DNA of 64,000 bases, taken from Wyeomyia smithii (Eukaryota > Arthropoda > Insecta > Diptera > Culicidae). The position numbers and the translations under genes are program-made. The notes beneath the pieces were generated by a model. It searched no databases, was not told the origin of the DNA, and saw nothing but the letters and a program-made list of their open reading frames with translations. Shown here piece by piece: positions 56,241 to 64,000 of the stretch. Numbering within the stretch: the stretch's first letter is position 1; each line of letters starts with the position of its first letter. The stretch is from NCBI RefSeq assembly GCF_029784165.1, contig NC_073696.1:263048494-263112493 (forward strand), read 5' to 3'.

Positions 56241-56401
56241 GGCTACGGTTATGCAGAACGCAAATAACGGCGCGATGCGATTCGGCAAGACGAAATGTGT
56301 TGAAATGTATAGCTCTACTCCGCCGTAAAAAGAGCGGTACATTTCACCACGGCAAAGCGAATCGCATCGCGCCGTCATTCGCGTTCTGCATAACCGTAGC
56401 C
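56241..56401. mobile_element. Nested 161-bp MITE with 44-bp inverted ends
   Basis: Left arm 56241-56284 (GGCTACGGTTATGCAGAACG onward) and right arm 56358-56401 are reverse complements at 42 of 44 positions. TTT flanks both sides (56238-56240 and 56402-56404). Copy B of the host repeat has an uninterrupted AGAGTTTGTTC at the equivalent place (about 59,747), an empty site supporting a 3-bp duplication. The 3-bp target fits MITE groups described in mosquitoes. Confidence 0.9.
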
Positions 56402-56659
56402 TTTGTTCCGTTCCTGTTTAATGATGTCGTATTAAATGTGCATATTAATTTCGGTAGCACTTCAAATTCTAATTTGCGCAAAATTTTAAAAATATTCAAT
56501 AAAATTCATTCAAAATCTCAAACAAAGAGAAATTACAATACTGCCAATGAACGGTCAACGTTTATTTACTAGAAAAAGCAAAATCTTTCTTGTAAAGTAT
56601 TCACCTTCAACCTTGCGGTCTTGGCTTTGAACTCAACCCTCCTGTGATTTTTCATTTAT

Positions 56660-57250
56660 TTCTTTAACAAAAGTATTGAGCAACATTTTCTTCCGTTACA
56701 TCAGTGAAGTTTAAATTTCAATTATTTTTGAATTCGCTATTATTTGGTATCTAATTCTTCTAACATTTTTTTAACTGCTACGCAACAGAAAATAAATAGA
56801 TTTTTTTTCATGATCTGGTAAAATCTATTCGTTTGGTTTTATCTCAACCATGTCATGCAGTCTTTAATTTGACCGTGTTTCGTGCGAGAAGATAGAATAC
56901 TGAGATTGAACTGTCAAAATAATTTATCAATCTACGAAATGTACGTTTAAAAATATTTCCGAAAACCAATCAGAGCTTGAGTGAATAAAAAACTGGATGA
57001 TACTAGCAAATATCTGAAAAAACTGGAAGATTTTGAGAATAAACTGTTTGACTGGATCACTTGAAAAAACTGGAGGAATTTAGGTTAAACTGGAACATTG
57101 GCAACCCCCACATATGCTTAGTTCGTAAACAATTATCTGGCATCTCGTTCTTACTTGCGTCGAAAATCGCGATGTCGTTTCCTCATTCCTCGGCAGATTT
57201 GTCCTGACGAAGTGAAATAAAGAAATCCGCTATCAGTTATCGCATGAATG
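56660..57250. other. Gene-free stretch
   Basis: AT-rich sequence with no supported feature. Confidence 0.45.
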
Positions 57251-57256
57251 CGTCTA

Positions 57257-57532
57257 GGTGGCATCCATAAATTACGTAACGCTCATAGGGTGGAGGGAGG
57301 TATCCTTAAGCGTTACGATGTTACACAGGGGAGGGGGAGAGGTGAGTTAAACGTTGCTTTACGAAAAATCTCTGGAGAGATTCTCCGAAAACGAGCATTT
57401 TTATCAAGAAAATCCTTCTGCAGCGTTACGTAATTTTTATGGGGGGTAAGTGTTGGCGTTACGTTTTGTTACATATGGTAGGGGGGGTCCAAAAATCTGG
57501 TTTTTTGCGTTACGTAATTTATGGATGTCGCC
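57257..57532. mobile_element. MITE with CATCCATAAATTACGTAACGC ends
   Basis: The left end GGTGGCATCCATAAATTACG and the reversed right end GGCGACATCCATAAATTACG are inverted copies continuing TAACGC. CTA lies on both outer sides (57254-57256 and 57533-57535). The interior has further GCGTTACG motifs and a G-rich run. It carries no gene. The class is uncertain; a 3-bp CTA or a 7-bp CTAGGTG duplication are both possible readings. Confidence 0.82.
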
Positions 57533-57554
57533 CTAGGTGAGAACGCTACTTTTT

Positions 57555-57690
57555 ACGTGGGTGCTATAATGCGTGTGCGTAGTTTGCAAATCTCTCTGTT
57601 TACGTCAGTTTAGTGGTTTCTGGAGTTTTGGCAACACTAATGTTCCCAGAGCTAAACTGAGATAAGCAAAGTTGTCAAAAAGGTCGACAG
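57555..57690 (+). repeat. Fragment related to the 54.05-54.53 kb TTAA element
   Basis: GCTATAATGCGTGTGCGTAG and CTCTCTGTTTACGTCAG correspond to 54,107-54,155. AGCAAAGTTGTCAAAA corresponds to 54,241-54,257. This is a partial diverged copy without its ends. Confidence 0.65.
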
Positions 57691-57827
57691 TTTCCGATTT
57701 GTCGGTAATTTTTGAGATACGCAGAGCACAGACAAACAAACGTGCCTCTTCGAAGAAAAATCCTAAAATATCTTCGTCCTTATTCGAAACGTTACACTCA
57801 TGCGTCACCATGTGAGGTTATTGCCTA

Positions 57828-58010
57828 TACAGTCATCCCAGTATTATGGGCCAGTCTAAACTTTGTATTGGTTTCTAACATAAATGAATAACTTTAAATG
57901 GTCAAATATAGGTTTAGTGAACGTAAACAACGATCACCAAGCTTAAATTTATATTTTTTTACACCAAGCTTAAATTTATATTTTTGGCCCGTAATACTGG
58001 GATGACTGTA
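57828..58010. mobile_element. TA-flanked MITE with CAGTCATCCCAGTATTAYGG ends
   Basis: CAGTCATCCCAGTATTATGG (57830) and its inverted partner ending at 58008 with one difference are flanked by TA. Continuation GGCCA is shared. The ends resemble those of the 60-674 element (CAGT, ATTATGGGYCAGTC), so the two are probably related Tc1/mariner-type families. Confidence 0.82.
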
Positions 58011-58045
58011 CTTTGCTGAACCATAAAGAGAAATTTTGGTGTGTA

Positions 58046-58195
58046 GAGTTAAAGTTTGGCCGACTGTCACTGAAAAGTTCCAATCGAACAGTCAAAAGTT
58101 TTTTCATCATCGCTTTAACATTGCTCATGTTCGATTGGAACAAGTTTTGACAGTTGGATTGGAGCTTTTAGTGACAGTCGGCCAAACATTAACTC
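58046..58195. repeat. Imperfect ~52-bp-arm inverted repeat
   Basis: GAGTTAAAGTTTGGCCGACT from 58046 and its inverted partner ending at 58195 (GAGTTAATGTTTGGCCGACT in reverse) continue as complements through GTCACT to a CAATC block and GTCAAAA. This is a likely 150-bp MITE; no target duplication could be fixed. Confidence 0.75.
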
Positions 58196-58508
58196 CAGGC
58201 CTTTAGTCTACAAGCGGTCGTGTCTTGGACACCACTCTCTAATTTTTGAAGTAGAATACTTCTCTCAGGAAGTTCAGCTACATAGGGATGTGAAATGAAA
58301 ATCTAAAACCGAAAAAAGTGAAAAATATGTCCAATTTCAAATGCTAATAAATCGGTAAGTATTCGATGGATTTCCTTCGTTCTTGCAGCAATAGTTTGGA
58401 AAATCTTCTAAGATTCTTCCCAAAATAAGATAATTGTAATTTTATTATTCACACTATTGTACTATCGTAAATAGTCAAGCCTTGTCAAAACGAAAAATTC
58501 GACCTCTG

Positions 58509-58594
58509 ATTGGTCGTTATATGCTTGCTTCCCAAGCACGGTCGACAGGATCATATACCTTGCAATTGGAAACATGCTATTTGGCCTATATAAG
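58509..58594 (+). promoter_or_regulatory. CCAAT and TATA module in repeat copy B
   Basis: ATTGG at 58509-58513 and TATATAAG at 58587-58594, within GGCCTATATAAGAGCCTG. Position and wording match copy A. Confidence 0.55.
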
Positions 58595-58748
58595 AGCCTG
58601 TTTCAGCCGGAGCCGCTAATAATAGTTCTAGACAGCGACAACAGCAGTCGTCCTTCCTTAGCAGCAGCACTAGCCCTGTGGTTGGTCACCACGTCTCAGG
58701 AGCAGCGCGGTTTTTCTCAGCGTGTGTCGCCAGACAGCCATTATTCCC

Positions 58749-59220
58749 CCCGTGTTGGGGCAGTATGAAGATAGCCATCAGGAAATCGAATTTCGGAAAT
58801 CAAAATGCCTTTTTCAAGGCAAATAAAAAAGTCATTGAAAGTTAATAATTTTTGTCAACGCAAGCAAGCATTCTGTGTTGCATCCTAGCAATTTAAATTT
58901 GTCGCACCCGTCTAATTTACTGAATGTGAAATAGCTTCTACAGTGCATGTTGTCCGTGTATCTTAATTCCCCCAATGTTAGGGCAGCTCAAAGGTTGTAA
59001 TTAGCAACCGATTTTGAACCGCAACATGCTTTTATCAAGGCAAATAAAAAAATAATTGAAGGTTAATAATTTTCTGGCATCAACACAAGCAGACATTCTG
59101 TGCGGGATGCAATCAAATTCTGTTGTAGTTGTCTAATTTTCACTTTATTTAGTAAACCCCCCACTGTAGGGGCAGCGCAAAGGCTGCGATCAGCATAACC
59201 GACATTGAATAACAAACTGC
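58749..59220 (+). repeat. Three degenerate tandem units of about 180-225 bp
   Basis: Units start at about 58749, 58970 and 59158 with CCCC-TGTTGGGGCAG-like heads. The first two share AAGGCAAATAAAAAA, TTGAARGTTAATAATTTT, CAAGCA and CATTCTGTG. They probably lie inside the repeat's transcribed part. No open frame is conserved among them. Confidence 0.65.
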
Positions 59221-60224
59221 CCTGTTAGAACGCGTTCACAAAGACAGTTAGGCCTCTGCCATGGTGAACGCGAACGCGAGCGATGGGGCGAGAAACTTGC
59301 CGTAGGTAAATAAACAACTCTCTTTACGGCTGTTCGGCATTCTGGATTTGGCAATCAAAACTTCTGCTGGCTGTCTGATTTTCAGTGTGATAACAGCGTT
59401 CAACTTTGTTATCAGAGTGCCTGACTACGATTTTGTAATATTGTTTGAGTTAAATGTTTACTAAATTTTACAATATTCCTCTTTCTCCCATTCAATAAAA
59501 CAGGTAATACGATGCCTTCGTCATACGCAAGTTCACCATAACTCCCGCAATCGGCGTAACGCAGAGATGCAATCAGCGTCATATCCGATTTTAAATTCAA
59601 CAACAAACTATCATTTTTAGGACAGCCAAACAAATGAATTTAAGATTTAATATTTTCTCGTTCTGAGGTTTAACCAAAAGTTAATTATCTTAATTTGAAT
59701 TCACATGTACATATACTCTGACTGTTGAAACTTGTTTGCGCCGCAAAGAGTTTGTTCTTTTCCTGTTCAGTGAGGTCGTATTAATATGTGCGAACTGAAA
59801 TTGAGTAGTACTTCAACTTCATTTGCACAGAATTTTCAATACTGCCAATGAGCGGTCAACATTTATTTGCTAGAAAAAATGACTGACACGCAAGCAGCCG
59901 GGTTATCTTTCTTGTAAAAGTATTCTACTTCAACCTTGCGATCGTGGCTTTGCACACAACCTTCCTGTGATTTTTTTTCGGGTTTCTCTATTGATCGACA
60001 GCGAAGAAATAAAATAAAACCGACCATCCCTAGTCGGCATATAGTCGACTGCTTCAAGCCTTCAGCCTGTGTGCGTTGTAAACATGTGCTTAGCAAGTAG
60101 GAAATTTGCTTGCTAAAATTTATCTTGATTTTGACCTTAATTAAATGTATTATCACTAAAAAGTGTTGGAAACCTGCCTATAAGTGTTCGATTTGACAAA
60201 AGTAATTGCAAGAAAAATCGTAAG

Positions 60225-60526
60225 GTACGTATTTCAACGACTTTTTTTTTTGTTGTATTCCAACCGCGATACCAACGTCCGCCGGTGGCGATTAGGTGTT
60301 GCATTTTGTAACTTAGAACTAGTCACTCAAAACATACACGTGATATCTAATTCTTCAACATTTTATGTAATTCTTGAGTTTATTTAATTTGAATTGAGCT
60401 CTTTCGTAAAGTTTCATAACCTCAAACTGTTATTTACGAATTCAAACGAAACTACCTGAGTGTATGTGTGTGTGTGTCAGTACCCTACCGTATGTCACTG
60501 ATATGGGTAATGGTTTTCTTTTTCAG
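60225..60526 (+). other. Intron in the 5' untranslated region of Gar1
   Basis: The donor AAG/GTACGT at 60225 and acceptor TTTTTCAG ending at 60526 define a ~302-nt intron. The second exon begins 28 nt before the ATG. A (GT)n run lies inside (about 60,465-60,477). Confidence 0.65.
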
Positions 60527-60554
60527 TGACTCTCGCTAGTAGATAGCAACAACC

Positions 60555-61264
60555 ATGAGTTTCCGTGGCGGTGGAGGAGGACGCGGTGGCGGCGGATTTC
60601 GTGGAGGTCGAGGTGGTGGAGGTGGAGGCGGTTTTAGAGGCGGCGGTGGTCGTGGAGGAGGTCGCGGCGGATTCGGTAACAATCGCGGTAGCTTTGGTAA
60701 TCGTGACGATGGACCGAAGAACATAATCCCCCTTGGTTATTACGACTATCCCTGCCAGGAAGACCTGGTCGCCAAGGTGGAGGTGGAGAACGTACCGTTC
60801 TTCAACGCACCAATTTACATAGAGGGCGAGAAGCAGATCGGCAAGGTGGATGAGATTTTCGGACATCTGCGGGACTTTTACGTCTCAATCAAACTGATGG
60901 AGAACATGAAAGTGGACGGATTCCAAGCGAAGCAGAAGCTGTTTATCGATTCGGCAAAGCTGCTGCCACTGGCGAGGTTTCTGCCGGGAAATAATAACAA
61001 AAAACCCGGTGGTCGAGTGGGCAAACCGGGTGGTGGGCGTGGCGGCGGAGGTGGACGAGGAGGTCGTGGTGGTGGCGGTTTCCGGGGTGGTCGCGGTGGA
61101 CCGGGTGGCGGCAGAGGAGGGGGATTTGGACGAGGAGGTGGTGGCGGCGGAGGTTTTAGGTGTGTACACACTTGTAGCAAAAAATGCTCATTGTTAACTG
61201 ATTTTCTTCTTTACTTCATTTTAGGGGTGGTCGTGGAGGTGGAGGTGGAGGAAAACGGTGGTAG
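60555..61264 (+). CDS. Gar1: Gar1, H/ACA ribonucleoprotein subunit
   Basis: Exons 60555-61159 and 61225-61264 (intron GTGTGT to TTTTAG) code 214 residues. Glycine/arginine-rich tracts flank the core (about 1-50 and 155-214). The Gar1 core has GYYDYPCQEDLVAKVEVENV, PFFNAPIYIEGEKQIGKVDE, IFGHLRDFYVSIKLMENMKV and SAKLLPLARFLPG. Gar1 binds dyskerin in H/ACA snoRNPs, which convert uridine to pseudouridine in rRNA and snRNA in the nucleolus. The short last exon encodes GGRGGGGGGKRW. Reading through the intron gives a false longer frame. Confidence 0.97.
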
Positions 61265-61326
61265 TTTTCGAACTACACTTTTGTTTGCTTTTCCGTGAAA
61301 AAACCTTAATACTGCGAATGGTGTTT

Positions 61327-61332
61327 AATAAA
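61327..61332 (+). terminator. Gar1: Poly(A) signal of Gar1
   Basis: AATAAA lies 63 nt past the TAG stop codon. Confidence 0.75.
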
Positions 61333-61829
61333 TTTTTATGTATAAGTATGTTGTAAGCGTAAACTTCGATGTTTTATTGTTGAGAATTCTTGACTTAGTA
61401 TAGAGAAATTTCCCTAAAACCAATTCAATTACACAAACAAAAACAATGACACGCGTAAGCATTTTGTATCTCACAGCGAGGACACCATCAGCAATGAGCT
61501 GTGATATATCATCCGTATTTTAATGTTGAATTTATAAGCTTACAACTTATGTTAGGAAGCATACAGTTTATTGATCAATCAATCCGATAGAACCTAAACC
61601 TTGTGTTCTGTAGAGTATATAATAAAGTAAAAATAAAATCTGATTCGAAATAGATTCCGAGCGGCCACACGATACTTCAATTAAAGGATTGCGTTTTAAA
61701 CGTACTACATAAGCTGTAGTATTACTGTCGTTAGCATTCGCTAGTACATATTAGGTTATAGTATCATTGCATATAATTGAGTCGAGAATAATTTGAGTAA
61801 TATTGAAAATTCTTACCATAACAAACATC
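61333..61829. other. Intergenic and 3' UTR sequence between Gar1 and the zinc-finger gene
   Basis: A minus-strand AATAAA (TTTATT at 61567-61572) is a candidate end for the zinc-finger gene. Nothing else was found. Confidence 0.55.
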
Positions 61830-63667
61830 CTAGTAGCCAGCTTCTTGCTGATCATACTCGCCTTGGTCTGTATCCATCTGGGAAACGCGAGGCGTTGCTA
61901 GCGACTGATAGTCATCCTTCAACTGTGGAGTTCTATCAGTTTCCTGCTGCTGCTGTGCCAACACCGACGGCGGTCCCAAATCGTCCAGCGAGAGCTGCGT
62001 ATTGAACTGTTCGTTCCCCGTTCCGGCAATATTGTACAGCGACTGCGATGGATCGTATGCAATTGAAGTGTTACTCCCGGAGAATCCAGGCTGTTGTTGT
62101 TGCTCAGTCGTAGCTTCACCTTCGTTACCACCAGTTGAGACAGCAGCAGCACCAGCACTAGCGGCGGTTGGGCTTTGCTCCGAAGTTCCTTCTTCGCTTC
62201 CTTCATCGTCACGACGAACCAAACCAAGCATGTCGAGCATGTTACGCTTGACCGTATTCTCCTGGCAGGCTTCCACCGTGGGATAGACACTTTTACGGTC
62301 ACACGTAACTAAATGGCGAGCCAATGCGTTACCGTCCGAGGAGGAAAATCCGCAGATGCAGTGCATCTCTGTGTCCAGTTGAGAAAGGGTATAGTCAGCT
62401 GTGGAATTCGGGTTGCACGACGAAGTATGGCTCACCATAGAGGGGAGACAAGCTGTTTTATAGGTGCACTTCAAGCATTTGAGCAAACCACTGCAAAAAA
62501 AAACGAATTAGAAAGACTTTGACCGGACTCTCGAAAATAAACTCACATTATATGGTTATCCTCATCGAAATCGCTGTCGCATTCAAGACAAATTTTGCCA
62601 CAAGCCATGTTAAGGGTTACACCACCATACGGCTCCAGTGTTTTAAACGTGGTTAGTTCCTTCTGAACTACAGCCTTGTGCTAAAAAAAAATCTCTAGCT
62701 AACAACAAGCAGAACCTCTAATTCAAACTCACAAACCTTCGGCTTGGGAATACTGGTCACCGACTTCGTAATCGGTTTAATGCTCGGCGACGGCTTCGTA
62801 ATCACGTGAGCGAACAATCCATGAACCTTCAGTGCCCCACGGGTGATAAAGTTAAGCGCACATTTGCTGCACTTTTTCGCCAGAGTTTTGTTGAAGTGTG
62901 CCTTCATGTGCTTCATGAAATCAGTTACGTTCTCGGCGATCGGTCCATCGGCGTTGCAGACCAGTGTCATTTTCAAACAGAACGGACACTGAATCAGCCC
63001 GGAGCTGTTGTGCTTCTTATAAAAGTGATCAATCGTGAGATGGTGAGATGAGCTTCTGTAGTCGCAGCCAGCGCACTTGTAGGGCAGTTCCATCTGCAGA
63101 TGGTTTTTCTGCAGATGAGCAGTCAGCATTTGAGTGGTTCCGAAGCGTTGCTGAAATGGAAGCGAAATTAATGATTAACTGCAACACTAGCTCACATTTC
63201 AAGCGTAATTACCTCGCAAATCAAGCAGTTATACGTGGAAGCAACCGAGTTCTTCGTTTCCAGAGAATGGATTAAAACAGTGTGCTTCTTCAATGCCTCC
63301 TCAGTGCCCCAGTTTTCCAAGCAGTAGCGACACTGAATGTGATCCCCAGACGCTGGATTGGCGTGACGGAACAGATGATCCTGGAAGTCCACATTGTTGC
63401 GGAAGGTAGTTGGACACTCCGGACAAGTTACACTGAACGCAGCCGGTTCGGCGCCTTCTTTTACTGTTTCGCTACCGGCCAACGGTTCCAACTGGCCGTA
63501 ATAATAGGACTCCAATGGAACTAACTCTTCCTTCTCCTCAACTGCTGGGCGAATCTTTTTTGCCGGAGTACTGACCGCGCTAGCCGATGCAGCTGTTTTC
63601 TCCTCTTCACGCTTAAGCTTTTTCAGGATAATTTTTTTCGGGGCCTCCGGAGCGGCCAGCGGGGGAG
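61830..63667 (-). CDS. MEP-1: Multi-C2H2 zinc-finger protein, MEP-1-like (3' part, continues beyond the window)
   Basis: Four minus-strand exons, 63667-63213, 63150-62737, 62680-62547 and 62490-61830, are joined in phase by GT-AG introns and code ~554 residues to a TAG. The first visible exon opens with PPLAAPEAPKKIILKKLKR, a basic stretch. C2H2-type fingers follow: CPECPTTF, CRYCLENW, CLICEQRF (split by an intron), CAGCDYRS, CPFCLKMT, CSKCALNF, then CLECDSDF, CLKCTYKT and CICGFSSS. The tail is acidic, serine- and glutamine-rich. The order and the tail resemble Drosophila MEP-1, a partner of Mi-2 in chromatin repression and linked to sumoylation. The gene name is a judgement from memory of the family; another C2H2 protein is possible. 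The upstream exons, including the start, are outside or not found. Confidence 0.75.
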
Positions 63668-64000
63668 CTAGAAATTAGGCGGGGTCATGTAATCACCAAT
63701 TGCATCAAGCGCTCAGACAATTATGGTTAAGAGAGGCGGACGAATTACTTTTAATATTTCATAGGTAAGACACGCATTGGCCATAGAAAATATTTCCCAA
63801 GTTCGTATTAGAAAAATCAATCAAACCGAACTCTGCGGGTGAGATACTTTTATTGAAAAATTATGCTCTTACATTGTCAATTCTATCAACAGAATAAAAG
63901 GTACTTAAAGTAACAAGTTCAACACAAAGTGATAGATCCTAGAGGCTACATGCCTATACTCGTAATACAACTGTGAAATGTAAGCTGTTTTTAGGTTGCT
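63668..64000 (-). other. Intron of the zinc-finger gene up to the window edge
   Basis: The acceptor TTTCTAG lies directly at 63668. No upstream exon was recognised before the window ends, so the intron is at least 333 bp long or its donor lies outside. Confidence 0.6.

Larger units (their letters stand above)
55213..56650 (+). repeat. Copy A of a promoter-bearing dispersed repeat
   Basis: This is a diverged direct copy of 58243-59985. Both begin TTTTGAAGTAGAATACTTCT and share long blocks, for example CTACATAGGGATGTGAAATG, TGTCAAGCCTTGTCAAAAC-type and GACCTCTGATTGGTCGTTAT sequences. Both end in CAACCTTGCG and then TGTGATTTTT. Near the right end the start motif returns in inverted form (AAAGTATTC followed by TTCAA), but homology runs on past it. 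A GC-richer part with AGCAACA-type repeats (55,680-55,940) and a nested MITE interrupt this copy. No protein is encoded. Superfamily unknown. Confidence 0.78.
58243..59985 (+). repeat. Copy B of the promoter-bearing dispersed repeat
   Basis: Diverged direct copy of 55213-56650, about 3.03 kb downstream. It contains additional tandem units (58749-59220) not seen in copy A. The right part (59,640-59,985) matches 56,130-56,640, with TTAATTATCTT, CATACTCTGACT and ACTGCCAATGARCGGTCAAC in order. Confidence 0.78.

Noticed and set aside
55216..56610. TTGAAGTAGAATACTT and its inverted partner as true ends of the repeat
   Set aside because: In both copies homology continues past the right-hand motif into CCTTGCG and TGTGATTTTT, so it is not terminal.
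61009..61298. Frames reading through the Gar1 intron and opposite-strand proline-rich frames
   Set aside because: They follow from Gly/Arg codon repeats. The GT-AG intron with an in-phase GGR-RW end is the better model.

Overview
The window looks like nuclear DNA of a mosquito, most likely a culicine (Aedes-like) genome. This is inferred from short GT-AG introns (57 to about 300 nt), insect-type orthologues (gartenzwerg/GBF1, Gar1, LSm3, a MEP-1-like zinc-finger protein), and a dense load of transposable elements including an I-clade LINE, a Mag-like Ty3 LTR element, a mosquito ITmD37E-type mariner remnant and many MITEs. No species-diagnostic gene is present, so the species is not asserted.

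Layout. 0-4.6 kb is gene-free, with a TA-flanked MITE, a decayed fragment of an inverted-repeat element and a LINE scrap. 4.6-10.5 kb is a full-length I-clade LINE on the minus strand with a 13-bp target duplication. 13.3-15.2 kb is a 5'-truncated second LINE with a 15-bp duplication; a reverse-strand scrap of the same family lies at 16.1 kb. 17.3 kb carries a near-perfect 68-bp-arm hairpin. 21.6-24.9 kb is an almost G-free satellite built from the 9-mer TTTTTAACA, followed by 2.65 kb of A-rich degenerate DNA that repeats at about 0.9-kb spacing. 27.8 kb holds a mariner-type transposase relic.

29.1-31.8 kb is the most unusual object: two near-identical ~945-bp inverted arms enclosing an 854-bp captured copy of a zinc-finger/RING gene. 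The copy keeps both introns, and a related intact gene lies only 1.6 kb away (33.4-34.2 kb). Next come two MITEs (34.5 and 34.9-35.7 kb), a Ty3-type LTR retrotransposon with identical LTRs but a broken pol (35.9-41.7 kb), and a hAT-like non-autonomous element (42.4-43.4 kb) ending about 255 bp before the garz start codon.

43.6-53.3 kb is a compact island of conserved housekeeping genes: garz (Arf1 exchange factor, +), a UPF0235/C15orf40-type gene (-), a glyoxylate/hydroxypyruvate reductase-type dehydrogenase (+) and LSm3 (-). Tails are convergent and closely spaced, and one promoter region is divergent. 53.3-60.2 kb is again gene-free and full of nested small elements, including two diverged copies of a promoter-bearing repeat. 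60.2-61.3 kb encodes Gar1 (H/ACA snoRNP), and 61.8 kb to past 63.7 kb encodes the 3' part of a MEP-1-like multi-zinc-finger gene on the minus strand. The genes do not form one pathway; they act separately in membrane traffic, 2-hydroxyacid metabolism, RNA processing and chromatin or transcription.
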